Shown here piece by piece: positions 1-5,801 of a DNA stretch of 8,133 nt (positions are counted from its first letter, which is position 1; every line of letters starts with the position of its first letter). The notes under the pieces are model-generated. The model worked only from the letters and a program-made list of their open reading frames with translations. It did not search any database and was not told the origin of the DNA. The DNA lies in the NCBI GenBank assembly GCA_020430865.1, contig JAGQIY010000475.1, positions 1-8,133 of the forward strand. Reading direction: 5' to 3'. This stretch comes from Myxococcales bacterium. GTDB taxonomy: Bacteria > Myxococcota > Polyangia > Polyangiales > Polyangiaceae. The translations under genes and the position numbers were made by a program.

Positions 1-281
1 CAACGAACCTCCACGTTGGTAGGCTGGAGATCGACGTCGTTGCGCGCCGGCTTGGTCTGATCGTCGTCGTGGAAGTTCGCACCCGCGGGGAAACGGCATG
101 GACCCGTGGGCTGGGCTCCGTCGACTGGAAGAAGCGCGAGCGCATCCGACGCGCCGGTCAGCGGCTCTGGAACCGACGTTACCGCATGGATTCGAGCGCA
201 GAGCGTCTGCGCTTCGACGTAGCCAGCGTCGTCTTCGACGACACAGGGGCTCACGTCGAGTACGTTCCTGCGGCGTTCTGA
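1..281 (+). CDS. yraN: YraN/UPF0102 family putative nuclease, 3' part (5' end outside window)
   Basis: The frame is open from position 3 to the TGA at 279-281, giving about 92 C-terminal residues; the start lies upstream of the window. Near the beginning is a GRLEIDVVAR stretch, followed by VVVEVRTRGE. These match the conserved Glu-Ile-Asp and Val-Glu-Val-Arg/Lys strands of the YraN (UPF0102) family, which has a restriction-endonuclease/Holliday-junction-resolvase-like fold. Further on, a basic helix (DWKKRERIRRAG) and the RFDVASVVFD strand match the usual K..R..A and RFDVV positions near the family's C-terminus. The biochemical role of the family is poorly established; nuclease activity is inferred from the fold. 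The Asp of EID and the Glu of VEV are the likely metal ligands. The preserved length fits the C-terminal three quarters of a typical protein of about 120 residues. The gene converges on the HAMP-protein gene with about 50 bp between stops. Confidence 0.85.
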   Translation, partial: TNLHVGRLEIDVVARRLGLIVVVEVRTRGETAWTRGLGSVDWKKRERIRRAGQRLWNRRYRMDSSAERLRFDVASVVFDDTGAHVEYVPAAF

Positions 282-318
282 GCCGACTCGGTGCGGAGCT
301 ACGATCGAGGGCTGAGGG

Positions 319-341
319 CTCGGGTGAGTTGCTCAGCCGAG
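319..341. terminator. Hairpin between convergent genes, possible bidirectional terminator
   Basis: CTCGGGTGAG (319-328) pairs with CTCAGCCGAG (332-341) across a 3-base loop, with one mismatch in ten. The hairpin overlaps the stop codon of the HAMP-protein gene (333-335) and lies 38 bp after the YraN stop. There is no T-run on either side, so it is not a classical intrinsic terminator. Position between two convergent genes is the main support. Confidence 0.3.
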
Positions 342-1094
342 CGCGTCCTGCATCTCTTTCCTGAGGTCCTCGAGCGGCTTGAGGTCCTCGTCGGCGGCCT
401 TTCCACGCAGGCTTTCCAGCGCCTCGTCGAGCATCGCGATCTCGGATTCCTGGCGCTTGCGGAGATCGCGAACCATGTCCGCGAAAGTCTCGAAGAAGTG
501 CACGAGTTCGTCGCCCTTGCGCAGGCCATTCGGGACCTTCAGCTGCCCCTCCCCCACCTCGCGTAGATGGCGCTTCATCTTGAAAATGGGACCTGCGACG
601 CGGTGGGTGACGATGATGCCAGCGACGCCGATCAACAGCACCAGCGCAACCAGCACCCCGGTCAGCGCCAGGGCCATGGTGCTGCGTTGCTGGGCGAGCT
701 GGGTGGATTGCTCCTTCAGGCGGTTCGCCTGGGCCTCGAGATCGGCTTGCTGCTGGTTCAGCCGCTCATCCTGCTTCTTGGCGTCTTCGTCGAAGGCCTC
801 GCGAAGGGCCGGATTGTCCTTGTAGTCCGGGTCCTTCACGATGTTCATCTTGACGACCTGGCTGACCTTCTTGCTCTCTTCGACGACGTCGCGACCGCGC
901 TTCACGACCTCCTCGCCAAGGGTCACACTCTTCTGGCTCTGACTGATCACTGCGTCACTCGTGCGCCAAAGAATGACGCCGAGCGCCGCCGACAGCGCGA
1001 TCGCGATCAGCACGAGATATCCAGTGTATTTCAGCTGGAAATGCGGATCCAGCAGGTAGTTCTTGAAGCTTCGTTGGTGGCGACCGCCGGACAT
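333..1094 (-). CDS. Two-pass membrane protein with HAMP domain and no output domain
   Basis: This encodes a 253-residue protein. TM1 spans about residues 22-43 and TM2 about 139-163. Between them lies a segment of roughly 95 residues, presumably periplasmic, that ends in a Gln-rich predicted coiled coil (about 102-138). Right after TM2 is a HAMP domain (about 163-213), recognisable by HRVAGPIFKM, the GEGQL turn and the KGDELVHFFETFADM helix. Residues 205-250 form a charged coiled-coil tail. HAMP domains pass transmembrane signals to kinase, cyclase or methyl-accepting output domains, but none is present here. The protein may signal through a partner or act as a scaffold; this is inference. 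The start at 1094 is chosen because GAGGAG sits 5 bases upstream. An in-frame ATG at 1118 would add 8 residues but has no clear ribosome-binding site. The gene lies 251 bp downstream of the HEAT-repeat gene on the same strand and probably has its own promoter. Confidence 0.85.
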   Translation of the reverse strand: MSGGRHQRSFKNYLLDPHFQLKYTGYLVLIAIALSAALGVILWRTSDAVISQSQKSVTLGEEVVKRGRDVVEESKKVSQVVKMNIVKDPDYKDNPALREAFDEDAKKQDERLNQQQADLEAQANRLKEQSTQLAQQRSTMALALTGVLVALVLLIGVAGIIVTHRVAGPIFKMKRHLREVGEGQLKVPNGLRKGDELVHFFETFADMVRDLRKRQESEIAMLDEALESLRGKAADEDLKPLEDLRKEMQDALG

Positions 1095-1099
1095 GTTGA

Positions 1100-1105
1100 C
1101 TCCTC
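1100..1105 (-). promoter_or_regulatory. Ribosome-binding site of the HAMP-protein gene
   Basis: On the minus strand the sequence reads GAGGAG, then 5 bases, then the ATG at 1094. This strong Shine-Dalgarno match decides the start at 1094 over the upstream in-frame ATG at 1118. Confidence 0.7.
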
Positions 1106-1158
1106 GTCCCGTTCCCATGCGGGCGTGGTGACTACCAAGCTACAACTCGGCACTGAAT

Positions 1159-1188
1159 AGCGTACGGGCAGTCCGCCCGAGCGAGCAA
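1159..1188 (-). promoter_or_regulatory. Possible sigma70-type promoter for the HAMP-protein gene
   Basis: Reading the minus strand, TTGCTC (1183-1188) is separated by 18 bases from TACGCT (1159-1164). This would start RNA near 1152 and leave a leader of about 58 bases before the ATG at 1094. The spacer contains the small inverted repeat CGGGC-GGACT-GCCCG. Both boxes are imperfect matches to consensus, so the call is weak. It rests on position in the 251-bp gap between the two minus-strand genes. Confidence 0.25.
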
Positions 1189-1268
1189 CTAAGCTTTCCC
1201 TTCGGCGGTCGTGAGCGCACGAAATCGAGGTACTCACTGAAGGGGATGCATAAGGCGCAGAACTCGAC

Positions 1269-1286
1269 TGCGTGTTTCCACACGCA
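1269..1286 (-). terminator. GNRA-capped hairpin downstream of the HEAT-repeat gene
   Basis: On the minus strand TGCGTGT, the tetraloop GGAA and ACACGCA form a perfect 7-bp stem with a GNRA-type loop, about 60 bases past the HEAT-gene stop. No T-run follows. It may stabilise or end the transcript; a terminator role is unproven. Confidence 0.3.
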
Positions 1287-1322
1287 CCCCTGACAGGCTG
1301 CGCGGGCGCGGTGGTTTTGATG

Positions 1323-1346
1323 GCAGGGTCTCTTTCAGCACCCTGC
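1323..1346 (-). terminator. Hairpin at the stop of the HEAT-repeat gene
   Basis: GCAGGGT (1323-1329) and ACCCTGC (1340-1346) form a perfect 7-bp inverted repeat with a 10-base loop, starting inside the HEAT-gene stop codon. There is no T-run downstream on the minus strand. Either transcript protection or weak termination would fit the position. Confidence 0.3.
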
Positions 1347-2176
1347 TAATTGAATCGCTCCGCGTTGTCCGCGAACTTCTCGGCGGCGCTGCGCCCCGCT
1401 TCGCCGAGCAGTTCCTTCTGAGCGCCCTGGTCGTCTTCCTCGACGTCCGGGAAGCCCACGGTGACGCTGTAGCTGCCCTTCAAGGCCTTGTTCGGGTAGG
1501 TGAAGACGCTGACCGAGAGCTTCACCTTCATGGTGCCCCCGGAGTAGGTGAGCTTCGCCTTCGCCATCAAGTAGAAGCCGTCCACGCCCTTGTGCTTCTT
1601 GAGCAGCGTCTTGGCGTCGCTCAGCTTCTCACCTTCCGGCGCGACCGCGAAGCCATCCAACTTCTCGAGCTTCTTGACCAGGCCATCGCGAACCTCGGAC
1701 TGCACCAACGAATCGGACAGATCGCTGCTGTTCTTGATCTCGAGCGCCACGTAGAACTTCGTGTCCGCGGTGATGCTGCCGCCCGCCTTCTTCAGCGCCT
1801 TCTTGATCTTCTTGATCGACTTCTTGATGACCGACTTCACCGAAGAGGAGCTCTCCTTCTTCAGGCGGTCTTCGAGACAATCGACTCCCCCCTTCTTCAG
1901 CTTGCCCAGGGCCGCAGCGGCCGCGGCACGGACGGTCGTACTGTCGTCTCCCAAGCCACTGCAGAGCGGCTCGACAGCGCGCTTGTCCTTCGTCGCGCCG
2001 AGCGCCAGAGCCGCCTGGGTCCGCACACGAAAGTCGTCACTCGACTTCAGCTGCTGCGCGAGACGATCGACCTTGTCCTCCGCGAACGCGGTCGCACTGG
2101 TGGTCAACACCAGCAAACAAAGCAACCACGGCAACGCTCGGGCGAACCACGAAGTCATTCTGTGCCAGACTACCAT
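1346..2176 (-). CDS. Secreted HEAT-repeat protein with lysine-rich middle and unknown C-terminal domain
   Basis: The product has 276 residues. Residues 1-32 form a signal peptide: basic start, hydrophobic core ALPWLLCLLVL, and predicted cleavage after the AFA motif at Ala32. Residues 36-104 contain about two HEAT/PBS-lyase-type helical repeats, shown by VRTQAALALGATKDKRAVEPL and VRAAAAAALGKLKKGGVDCL. Residues 105-131 are very lysine-rich (SVIKKSIKKIKKALKK), predicted to be a basic helix. Residues 135-245 look like an alpha/beta domain with alternating strands (KFYVALEIKN, GFYLMAKAKLTY, KVKLSVSVFTY). I do not recognise that domain; a TolB-N/LpoB-like envelope fold is only a guess. HEAT repeats usually bind proteins, so a periplasmic scaffold is plausible. 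The start at 2176 has GAGG 4 bases upstream; an in-frame ATG at 2158 would still leave a signal peptide but has a poorer ribosome-binding site. The gene diverges from the 596-residue protein gene. Confidence 0.8.
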   Translation of the reverse strand: MVVWHRMTSWFARALPWLLCLLVLTTSATAFAEDKVDRLAQQLKSSDDFRVRTQAALALGATKDKRAVEPLCSGLGDDSTTVRAAAAAALGKLKKGGVDCLEDRLKKESSSSVKSVIKKSIKKIKKALKKAGGSITADTKFYVALEIKNSSDLSDSLVQSEVRDGLVKKLEKLDGFAVAPEGEKLSDAKTLLKKHKGVDGFYLMAKAKLTYSGGTMKVKLSVSVFTYPNKALKGSYSVTVGFPDVEEDDQGAQKELLGEAGRSAAEKFADNAERFN

Positions 2177-2394
2177 GCCGCCTCACGCGTTGGATCCATG
2201 TCGAGCCGTGCCGAGCGGGCACGGCGGTGCGCCTCCCCATGGACCGCGCGACTACTTTTCCGCACCGAGTAGTCCCGAGCCTCCCGAGCCGTCCGGCTGC
2301 GCACGTCCTCGATCGGCGTGTCGACGATGGTCTCTGCAGGCGCGCCCATCGCCTCGAGCGAGTGAAGCAGGGAACGGGGGAGAGGCGTTTCCAT
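2170..2394 (-). CDS. Doubtful small ORF ahead of the HEAT-repeat gene (74 residues)
   Basis: This ATG-started frame ends in a TAG overlapping the HEAT-gene start by 7 bases, an arrangement that could allow translational coupling. By hand count over its first 45 codons, G+C is about 71, 53 and 80 percent at codon positions 1, 2 and 3. That is the low-middle, high-third pattern of real genes in high-GC genomes. Against it, there is no Shine-Dalgarno sequence before the ATG, the last third is Arg/Ala-rich and resembles chance translation, and an 8-bp hairpin lies inside it. I recognise no domain. It may instead be the untranslated leader of the HEAT-gene mRNA or a decayed gene. Confidence 0.3.
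   Translation of the reverse strand: METPLPRSLLHSLEAMGAPAETIVDTPIEDVRSRTAREARDYSVRKSSRAVHGEAHRRARSARLDMDPTREAAW
2205..2225. repeat. Perfect 8-bp inverted repeat in the leader of the HEAT-repeat gene
   Basis: GCCGTGCC (2205-2212), loop GAGCG, GGCACGGC (2218-2225). The stem is all Watson-Crick and lies 29 bases before the HEAT-gene ATG on its coding strand. It could fold in the mRNA leader close to the ribosome-binding site, or be a protein-binding dyad. Confidence 0.5.
2250..2274. promoter_or_regulatory. Operator-like dyad between divergent genes
   Basis: GACTACT (2250-2256) and AGTAGTC (2268-2274) form a perfect 7-bp inverted repeat with an 11-base AT-containing centre. Spacing of about 18 bp between half-site centres puts both on nearly the same DNA face, as in many dimeric regulator sites. 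A binding protein is not known; an RNA hairpin is the alternative. Confidence 0.35.
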
Positions 2395-2475
2395 CGGTTC
2401 GAGAGGGGGGAGCGGCGAGATTTTGGTTGGACGGTCAACGCCGTCGGCTGTTCACCCCAAACGCCCCAGACCAGG

Positions 2476-2503
2476 TTGGGTATGGCGTGCTTTGGTGTAC
2501 GCT
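2476..2503 (+). promoter_or_regulatory. Weak promoter-like boxes before the 596-residue protein gene
   Basis: TTGGGT (2476-2481) and TACGCT (2498-2503) are 16 bases apart. A start about 7 bases after the -10 would fall almost on the GTG at 2509, implying a leaderless mRNA or a start codon further in. Both boxes are imperfect. Confidence 0.2.
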
Positions 2504-2508
2504 GAGTC

Positions 2509-4299
2509 GTGCGTCGTGTGCCTGCTCATCCTCGGCTATCCAAGGTTCGTGCTCCAAGCGCCGTGACCGCGATTTCGGCACACGACGTAGCCCGCAGGAG
2601 CTGGTGTCTTCTGAGCCTGCTGACTGCTCTGGCGTGGTGGCTCGCACCCGTGCCTGCACATGCAGTGAAGGTGCGTATCCGTGGGACCGCGTCGCTCGAA
2701 GCACGACTGATCCCAACGGATCCAGGAGTAGAGCTGAGGTCTCGTCTGACGGACGACACCGGGCGCCCGATCGGCAAGGCCCACGTGCGGCTCCGCATCA
2801 CCCCGCCGCCGCGCAAGCTCCCTGCGGCAACGGTGTGCGGAAACACTCCGCTCACCGCGCTCCATCGCTCCCTGGGCGAGTTCATCCTGGATACATCGGC
2901 CGAGGGCACATTTTGCCTACGCATCCTCGATCTTGACGACGACGCCAAGCTGCAGCTGACCTTCGACGGCGACGCTGACTACGACGCCCTCACGAAGCAG
3001 ATAGAGGTCGACAAGTCGCGGACGCCGGTGGCTCTTCGCTTCCAACCCATGCCAGCGACGCTGGCGCTCGAGCGGGAGCAGCACTCCATCTGGGTGGCGA
3101 CACGCTCCGACACCGACCTCGGCCTGGAACCGCAGAAGGTGCAACTCGAGCTGTTCCTGAAGGAATTCACTGGAGACGAATCCCGACTCGGCGCCGTCTC
3201 CGTCAGCGTGGGTCAACGCGCTCAGTTCTTGGTACCTACCACCAGCCTGGGAGCCCCGGGCGCGGCGCAGCTGATCGCTCGCTTCAAGGGTAGTCGCGCG
3301 TTGTCTCCCGCCGAAACCGAAGCCCCGATACTCAGGACGACGCAGGTCACTCTCACGCTCGACGAGGCACCGACCGCCGAGACTGCTCGGGGCAAACCGC
3401 TAGAACTCTCGGTTCTGTCCAGCGTCGGACCGGTTCCGAGCGGAAGCATTGAAGCGCTGTATGACGGACGTTCGATGGGCACGACGGCCGTGCGGGACGG
3501 GCGCGCCGCGTTGAGCCTGGAACTCGAGGGCGCGGGCGGGGGCCCAGCGCACCTGACGCTACGATTTCTCCCTAGCTCTCCAGCCTGGATCTCCGCAGGG
3601 AATTTGGAGATCGAGGTTCCGGTGCCGCCACCGAGCCCCTGGGGCCGCGTGCTGTTGGTGCTCGGCGCGCTGCTGATCACCGCATGGTTGGTCAGGGCAT
3701 GGTACCGACCGGGCCGACGGGAGCCCCAGGAAGGCGAGGAGCGAAAGAGCATCCCGAGCGGCAAGCCCGCGCTGGAGCTGCTGGAACCCGCCGGTGCGGG
3801 CGACGGCTGGCGCGGTCGCGTTTGCGATGCCCACGAGGGCACCCCGATCGCGAGCGCGACGATCACGCTTCTGATCCCGGCGTTCTCCTCTGACGGGGTC
3901 GCAGCCCAAACCAAGACCGACGATGCGGGGCGCTTCGAGATGGGTCACGTGGAGTTCGCCACTGCCGAAGGCTCCCGCTTCCGCATCGAGGCGCCCTGGC
4001 ACAGCACGCTGGAGCGCCCGGTCCCCCGTCCAGGCGCAATCGCGATTTCCATGGTTTCTCGACGCCGAGCGCTGATCGATCGGCTGGTGCAGTGGACTGG
4101 GCGCAAGGGGCGCCCCTGGTCCGCCGACGGCGGCGCGACACCAGGACACGTCGCTGATGTCGCTCGCGCCAAGGGCAAGCCCGAGGTGGCTCACTGGGCG
4201 CAGGAGGTCGAGCAAGCAGCGTACGGTCCAGTCGCCCCCGACGCGGAGACCGAGCGTCGAATCGGCGAACGACAGCCAGGCCGAATCGAGGCGGAATAG
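2509..4299 (+). CDS. Single-pass envelope protein with carboxypeptidase-regulatory-like C-terminal domain
   Basis: The product has 596 residues from a GTG start. A hydrophobic core at about residues 32-46 and an AHA site ending at residue 52 suggest a signal peptide with an unusually long 30-residue front. Residues 53-373 are beta-rich, presumably periplasmic, with Ig-like segments (for example LTDDTGRPIGKAHVRLRITP near 81-100) and a Cys pair at 110 and 136 that could form a disulfide. A single membrane helix covers about 379-398 (VLLVLGALLITAWLV), followed by basic RAWYRPGRR, so the C-terminus should be cytoplasmic. Residues 424-516 resemble a carboxypeptidase-regulatory-like beta sandwich (GRVCDAHEGTPIASATITLL, TKTDDAGRFEM). 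The Glu/Arg-rich tail is unassigned. No enzyme motif is visible. The start is uncertain: there is no Shine-Dalgarno, and GTGs at 2518 and 2563 are alternatives. The latter would give a more normal signal peptide. The 151-bp gap and promoter before ftsY indicate a separate unit. Confidence 0.8.
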   Translation: MRRVPAHPRLSKVRAPSAVTAISAHDVARRSWCLLSLLTALAWWLAPVPAHAVKVRIRGTASLEARLIPTDPGVELRSRLTDDTGRPIGKAHVRLRITPPPRKLPAATVCGNTPLTALHRSLGEFILDTSAEGTFCLRILDLDDDAKLQLTFDGDADYDALTKQIEVDKSRTPVALRFQPMPATLALEREQHSIWVATRSDTDLGLEPQKVQLELFLKEFTGDESRLGAVSVSVGQRAQFLVPTTSLGAPGAAQLIARFKGSRALSPAETEAPILRTTQVTLTLDEAPTAETARGKPLELSVLSSVGPVPSGSIEALYDGRSMGTTAVRDGRAALSLELEGAGGGPAHLTLRFLPSSPAWISAGNLEIEVPVPPPSPWGRVLLVLGALLITAWLVRAWYRPGRREPQEGEERKSIPSGKPALELLEPAGAGDGWRGRVCDAHEGTPIASATITLLIPAFSSDGVAAQTKTDDAGRFEMGHVEFATAEGSRFRIEAPWHSTLERPVPRPGAIAISMVSRRRALIDRLVQWTGRKGRPWSADGGATPGHVADVARAKGKPEVAHWAQEVEQAAYGPVAPDAETERRIGERQPGRIEAE

Positions 4300-4318
4300 C
4301 CACCAACTGCGGCCCGCC

Positions 4319-4331
4319 CCCCGGCGCGGGG
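4319..4331 (+). terminator. GC-rich hairpin after the 596-residue protein gene
   Basis: CCCCG, loop GCG, CGGGG form a short GC-only stem 19 bases past the stop codon. No T-run follows, so termination is only a possibility. Confidence 0.25.
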
Positions 4332-4363
4332 AAGACTGAAAGCGGGAGATCGGCTTGCAGTCG

Positions 4364-4393
4364 TTGACGCCCCAGAACGCCGCTCCCTATAGT
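4364..4393 (+). promoter_or_regulatory. Sigma70-type promoter of ftsY
   Basis: TTGACG (4364-4369) and TATAGT (4388-4393) each match the housekeeping consensus at five of six bases, with an 18-base spacer. RNA would start near 4400, giving a leader of about 50 bases before the ATG at 4451. This is the best promoter in the window and shows that ftsY is transcribed independently of the upstream gene. Confidence 0.65.
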
Positions 4394-4450
4394 CCGCGGC
4401 GTCCGCGAGTCGGAGCCCACTGGTCACCGCTCATCGCGCGCTGAAAGCCA

Positions 4451-5704
4451 ATGATCTACGTCATCATCGCAGTCGTCATCATTGCCGTCGTCGCCTTTTT
4501 CTTGATGAACAAGAAGGGCGAGCCGCAGGTTCCCGCGGCCCCGCAGCCCGAGAAGCTGCCGGAGAAGGCTCCCTCCAAACCCAAGCCCGCGGCGAAGGCC
4601 AAGGCCCCCGAACCCGAGGAGGACGAGGAGGAGGAAGACGAAGCAGAGCACGAACCGCCTCCCCCGAAAGCGACGAAGCCTGAGCCGGAACCCGAGCCTG
4701 AGCCGGAACCCGAGGTAGCGGAAGACGAAGAGCCAGCGTCGAGCGGTGACGGGCGTCCGTCTCTGACGTCCCGCCATGACATCAAGAGCCTGCGCAAGGG
4801 CTTGGCCAAGAGCCGCGGAAGCGAGGGCTTCTTTGGCCGACTGAAGTCCCTGGTCGCAGGAAAGAAGGAGATCGACGAGTCGATCGCCGAAGAGATCGAA
4901 GAGGTTCTGCTGACCAGCGACGTCAGGGTGAAGACCACCGAAGCGCTGCTCGAGCGCATCCGCGATGGCCTGTCCAAGGGCGATCTGAAGGATCCCGACG
5001 CGGTCTGGGAGGCTCTCCGCGAGGAAGCGCTCCGCATCCTAGAGGTCGGCGAACCCGGCGCCTTCAAGCTGAACGGAGCCCCGACCGTGGTGCTGATGGT
5101 GGGGGTGAACGGGGCGGGCAAGACGACCACCATCGGCAAGCTGGCGACGCGGCTGTCAGGCGAAGGTAAGACCTGCGTACTCGCAGCGGGGGATACGTTC
5201 CGTGCGGCGGCAGTTCAGCAGTTGATCGTGTGGGGTCAGCGAGTCGGCTGCGAGGTGGTACGTGGCAAAGACGGCGCAGATCCTGGCAGCGTGATCTTCG
5301 ACGCGGTGGAGAAGGCCAAGGAGCTCGGCGCAGACGTCGTGCTGGCTGACACCGCTGGACGACTCCACACCAAGACCAACCTGATGGTGGAGATGAAGAA
5401 GATCGCCAAGACCGCGGCGAAGGCGCTCGCTGGCTCTCCCCATGAGGTGCTCTTGGTGTTGGATTCGACCAACGGCCAGAACGCTCTCGCCCAGGCGAAA
5501 GAGTTCAAAGAAGCGCTGGACTTGACCGGTCTAGTTCTGACTAAACTGGACGGAACCGCCAAGGGCGGGATGATCTTGGGCATCTGCGACGAGCTGAAGT
5601 TGCCGGTGCGCTTCGTTGGGCTTGGAGAGAGACCTGACGACCTGCATGACTTTGTCCCTTCGGACTTCGTAGAAGCCCTGCTTGGCAGGGAGGAAGCGAA
5701 CTGA
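4451..5704 (+). CDS. ftsY: Signal recognition particle receptor FtsY (SRP GTPase)
   Basis: FtsY receives ribosome-nascent chain-SRP complexes at the inner membrane and, by mutual GTP hydrolysis with Ffh, hands them to the Sec translocon. The 417-residue product has a membrane helix at about residues 2-19 (IYVIIAVVIIAVVAFFLM), a Pro/Glu/Lys-rich acidic linker (23-97), the helical N domain (about 108-200) and the G domain (about 210-417). All key motifs are intact: P-loop GVNGAGKT (218-225), DTFRAAA of the SRP-specific insertion box (248-254), DTAGR (300-304), TKLD (364-367), and the GLGERPDDL closing loop (390-398). Unlike E. coli FtsY, which has an amphipathic membrane-binding region, this one starts with a true membrane segment, as known for some other bacteria. 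An 18-bp tandem duplication encodes part of the linker. The ribosome-binding site is weak (GAAAG 3 bases before the ATG), but the membrane helix begins right at this start. The gene has its own promoter. Confidence 0.98.
   Translation: MIYVIIAVVIIAVVAFFLMNKKGEPQVPAAPQPEKLPEKAPSKPKPAAKAKAPEPEEDEEEEDEAEHEPPPPKATKPEPEPEPEPEPEVAEDEEPASSGDGRPSLTSRHDIKSLRKGLAKSRGSEGFFGRLKSLVAGKKEIDESIAEEIEEVLLTSDVRVKTTEALLERIRDGLSKGDLKDPDAVWEALREEALRILEVGEPGAFKLNGAPTVVLMVGVNGAGKTTTIGKLATRLSGEGKTCVLAAGDTFRAAAVQQLIVWGQRVGCEVVRGKDGADPGSVIFDAVEKAKELGADVVLADTAGRLHTKTNLMVEMKKIAKTAAKALAGSPHEVLLVLDSTNGQNALAQAKEFKEALDLTGLVLTKLDGTAKGGMILGICDELKLPVRFVGLGERPDDLHDFVPSDFVEALLGREEAN
4679..4714 (+). repeat. Perfect 18-bp tandem duplication within ftsY
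   Basis: The unit CCTGAGCCGGAACCCGAG occurs twice head to tail (4679-4696 and 4697-4714). It encodes two Pro-Glu-Pro-Glu-Pro-Glu units of the linker. Identity at synonymous positions points to recent duplication by slippage. The region is expected to vary in length between strains. Confidence 0.9.
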
Positions 5705-5750
5705 ACGGCCCCCAAGGCCGTCCGGACTGGCTCCGCGAGGAGCTGACCGG
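5705..5750 (+). terminator. Two hairpins directly after ftsY
   Basis: ACGGCC (5705-5710), loop CCCAA, GGCCGT (5716-5721) begins on the base after the stop codon. A second hairpin follows at once: CCGG (5722-5725) pairs with CCGG (5747-5750), and inside it GCTCC-GCGA-GGAGC (5730-5743) carries a GNRA-type tetraloop. No T-run follows, so this is a structured 3' end rather than a classical terminator. Confidence 0.4.
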
Positions 5751-5775
5751 ATCGAGAATGTGTCCCCCACTTTCT

Positions 5776-5801
5776 GGAAGCGCGTGTCCCCACCCGCTTC
5801 C
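5776..5801. repeat. Inverted repeat GGAAGCG / CGCTTCC
   Basis: GGAAGCG (5776-5782) and CGCTTCC (5795-5801) are perfect complements around a 12-base centre. The centre contains the second of two GTGTCCCC words (5760 and 5784). Function unknown. Confidence 0.45.

Larger units (their letters stand above)
2177..2508. other. Divergent intergenic region between HEAT-repeat and 596-residue protein genes
   Basis: These 332 bases separate two divergent genes. They hold the doubtful small minus-strand ORF, a perfect 8-bp hairpin at 2205-2225, a 7-bp dyad at 2250-2274, a 5-bp hairpin at 2430-2445 (GACGG, loop, CCGTC), and weak promoter-like boxes just before the + strand gene. A TTGACC on the minus strand near 2438 resembles a -35 box, but I find no acceptable -10 at the proper distance. 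I see no convincing promoter for the HEAT-repeat gene. Confidence 0.6.

Noticed and set aside
567..1160. + strand frame of 197 codons rich in Leu and His opposite the HAMP-protein gene
   Set aside because: It mirrors the coiled coil and membrane helices of the real minus-strand gene.
1761..2936. Long + strand open frame (391 codons) antisense to the HEAT-repeat gene and running into the next gene
   Set aside because: It overlaps two genes with signal peptides and domain structure. Its translation is low in recognisable motifs, and long antisense frames are expected in high-GC DNA.
3222..3914. Minus-strand open frame of 230 codons inside the 596-residue protein gene
   Set aside because: It is rich in Ser, Arg, Pro and Gly, with no domain or ribosome-binding site, and is best explained as a shadow of the opposite strand.
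4679..4714. Tandem repeat considered as a CRISPR or regulatory repeat
   Set aside because: It has two adjacent units without spacers, inside the ftsY reading frame, and encodes Pro-Glu repeats.
4456..5139. Minus-strand frame of 227 codons with a long Ser/Gly tract, antisense to ftsY
   Set aside because: The Ser/Gly run is the complement of the Pro/Glu linker of FtsY; the true gene is unambiguous.
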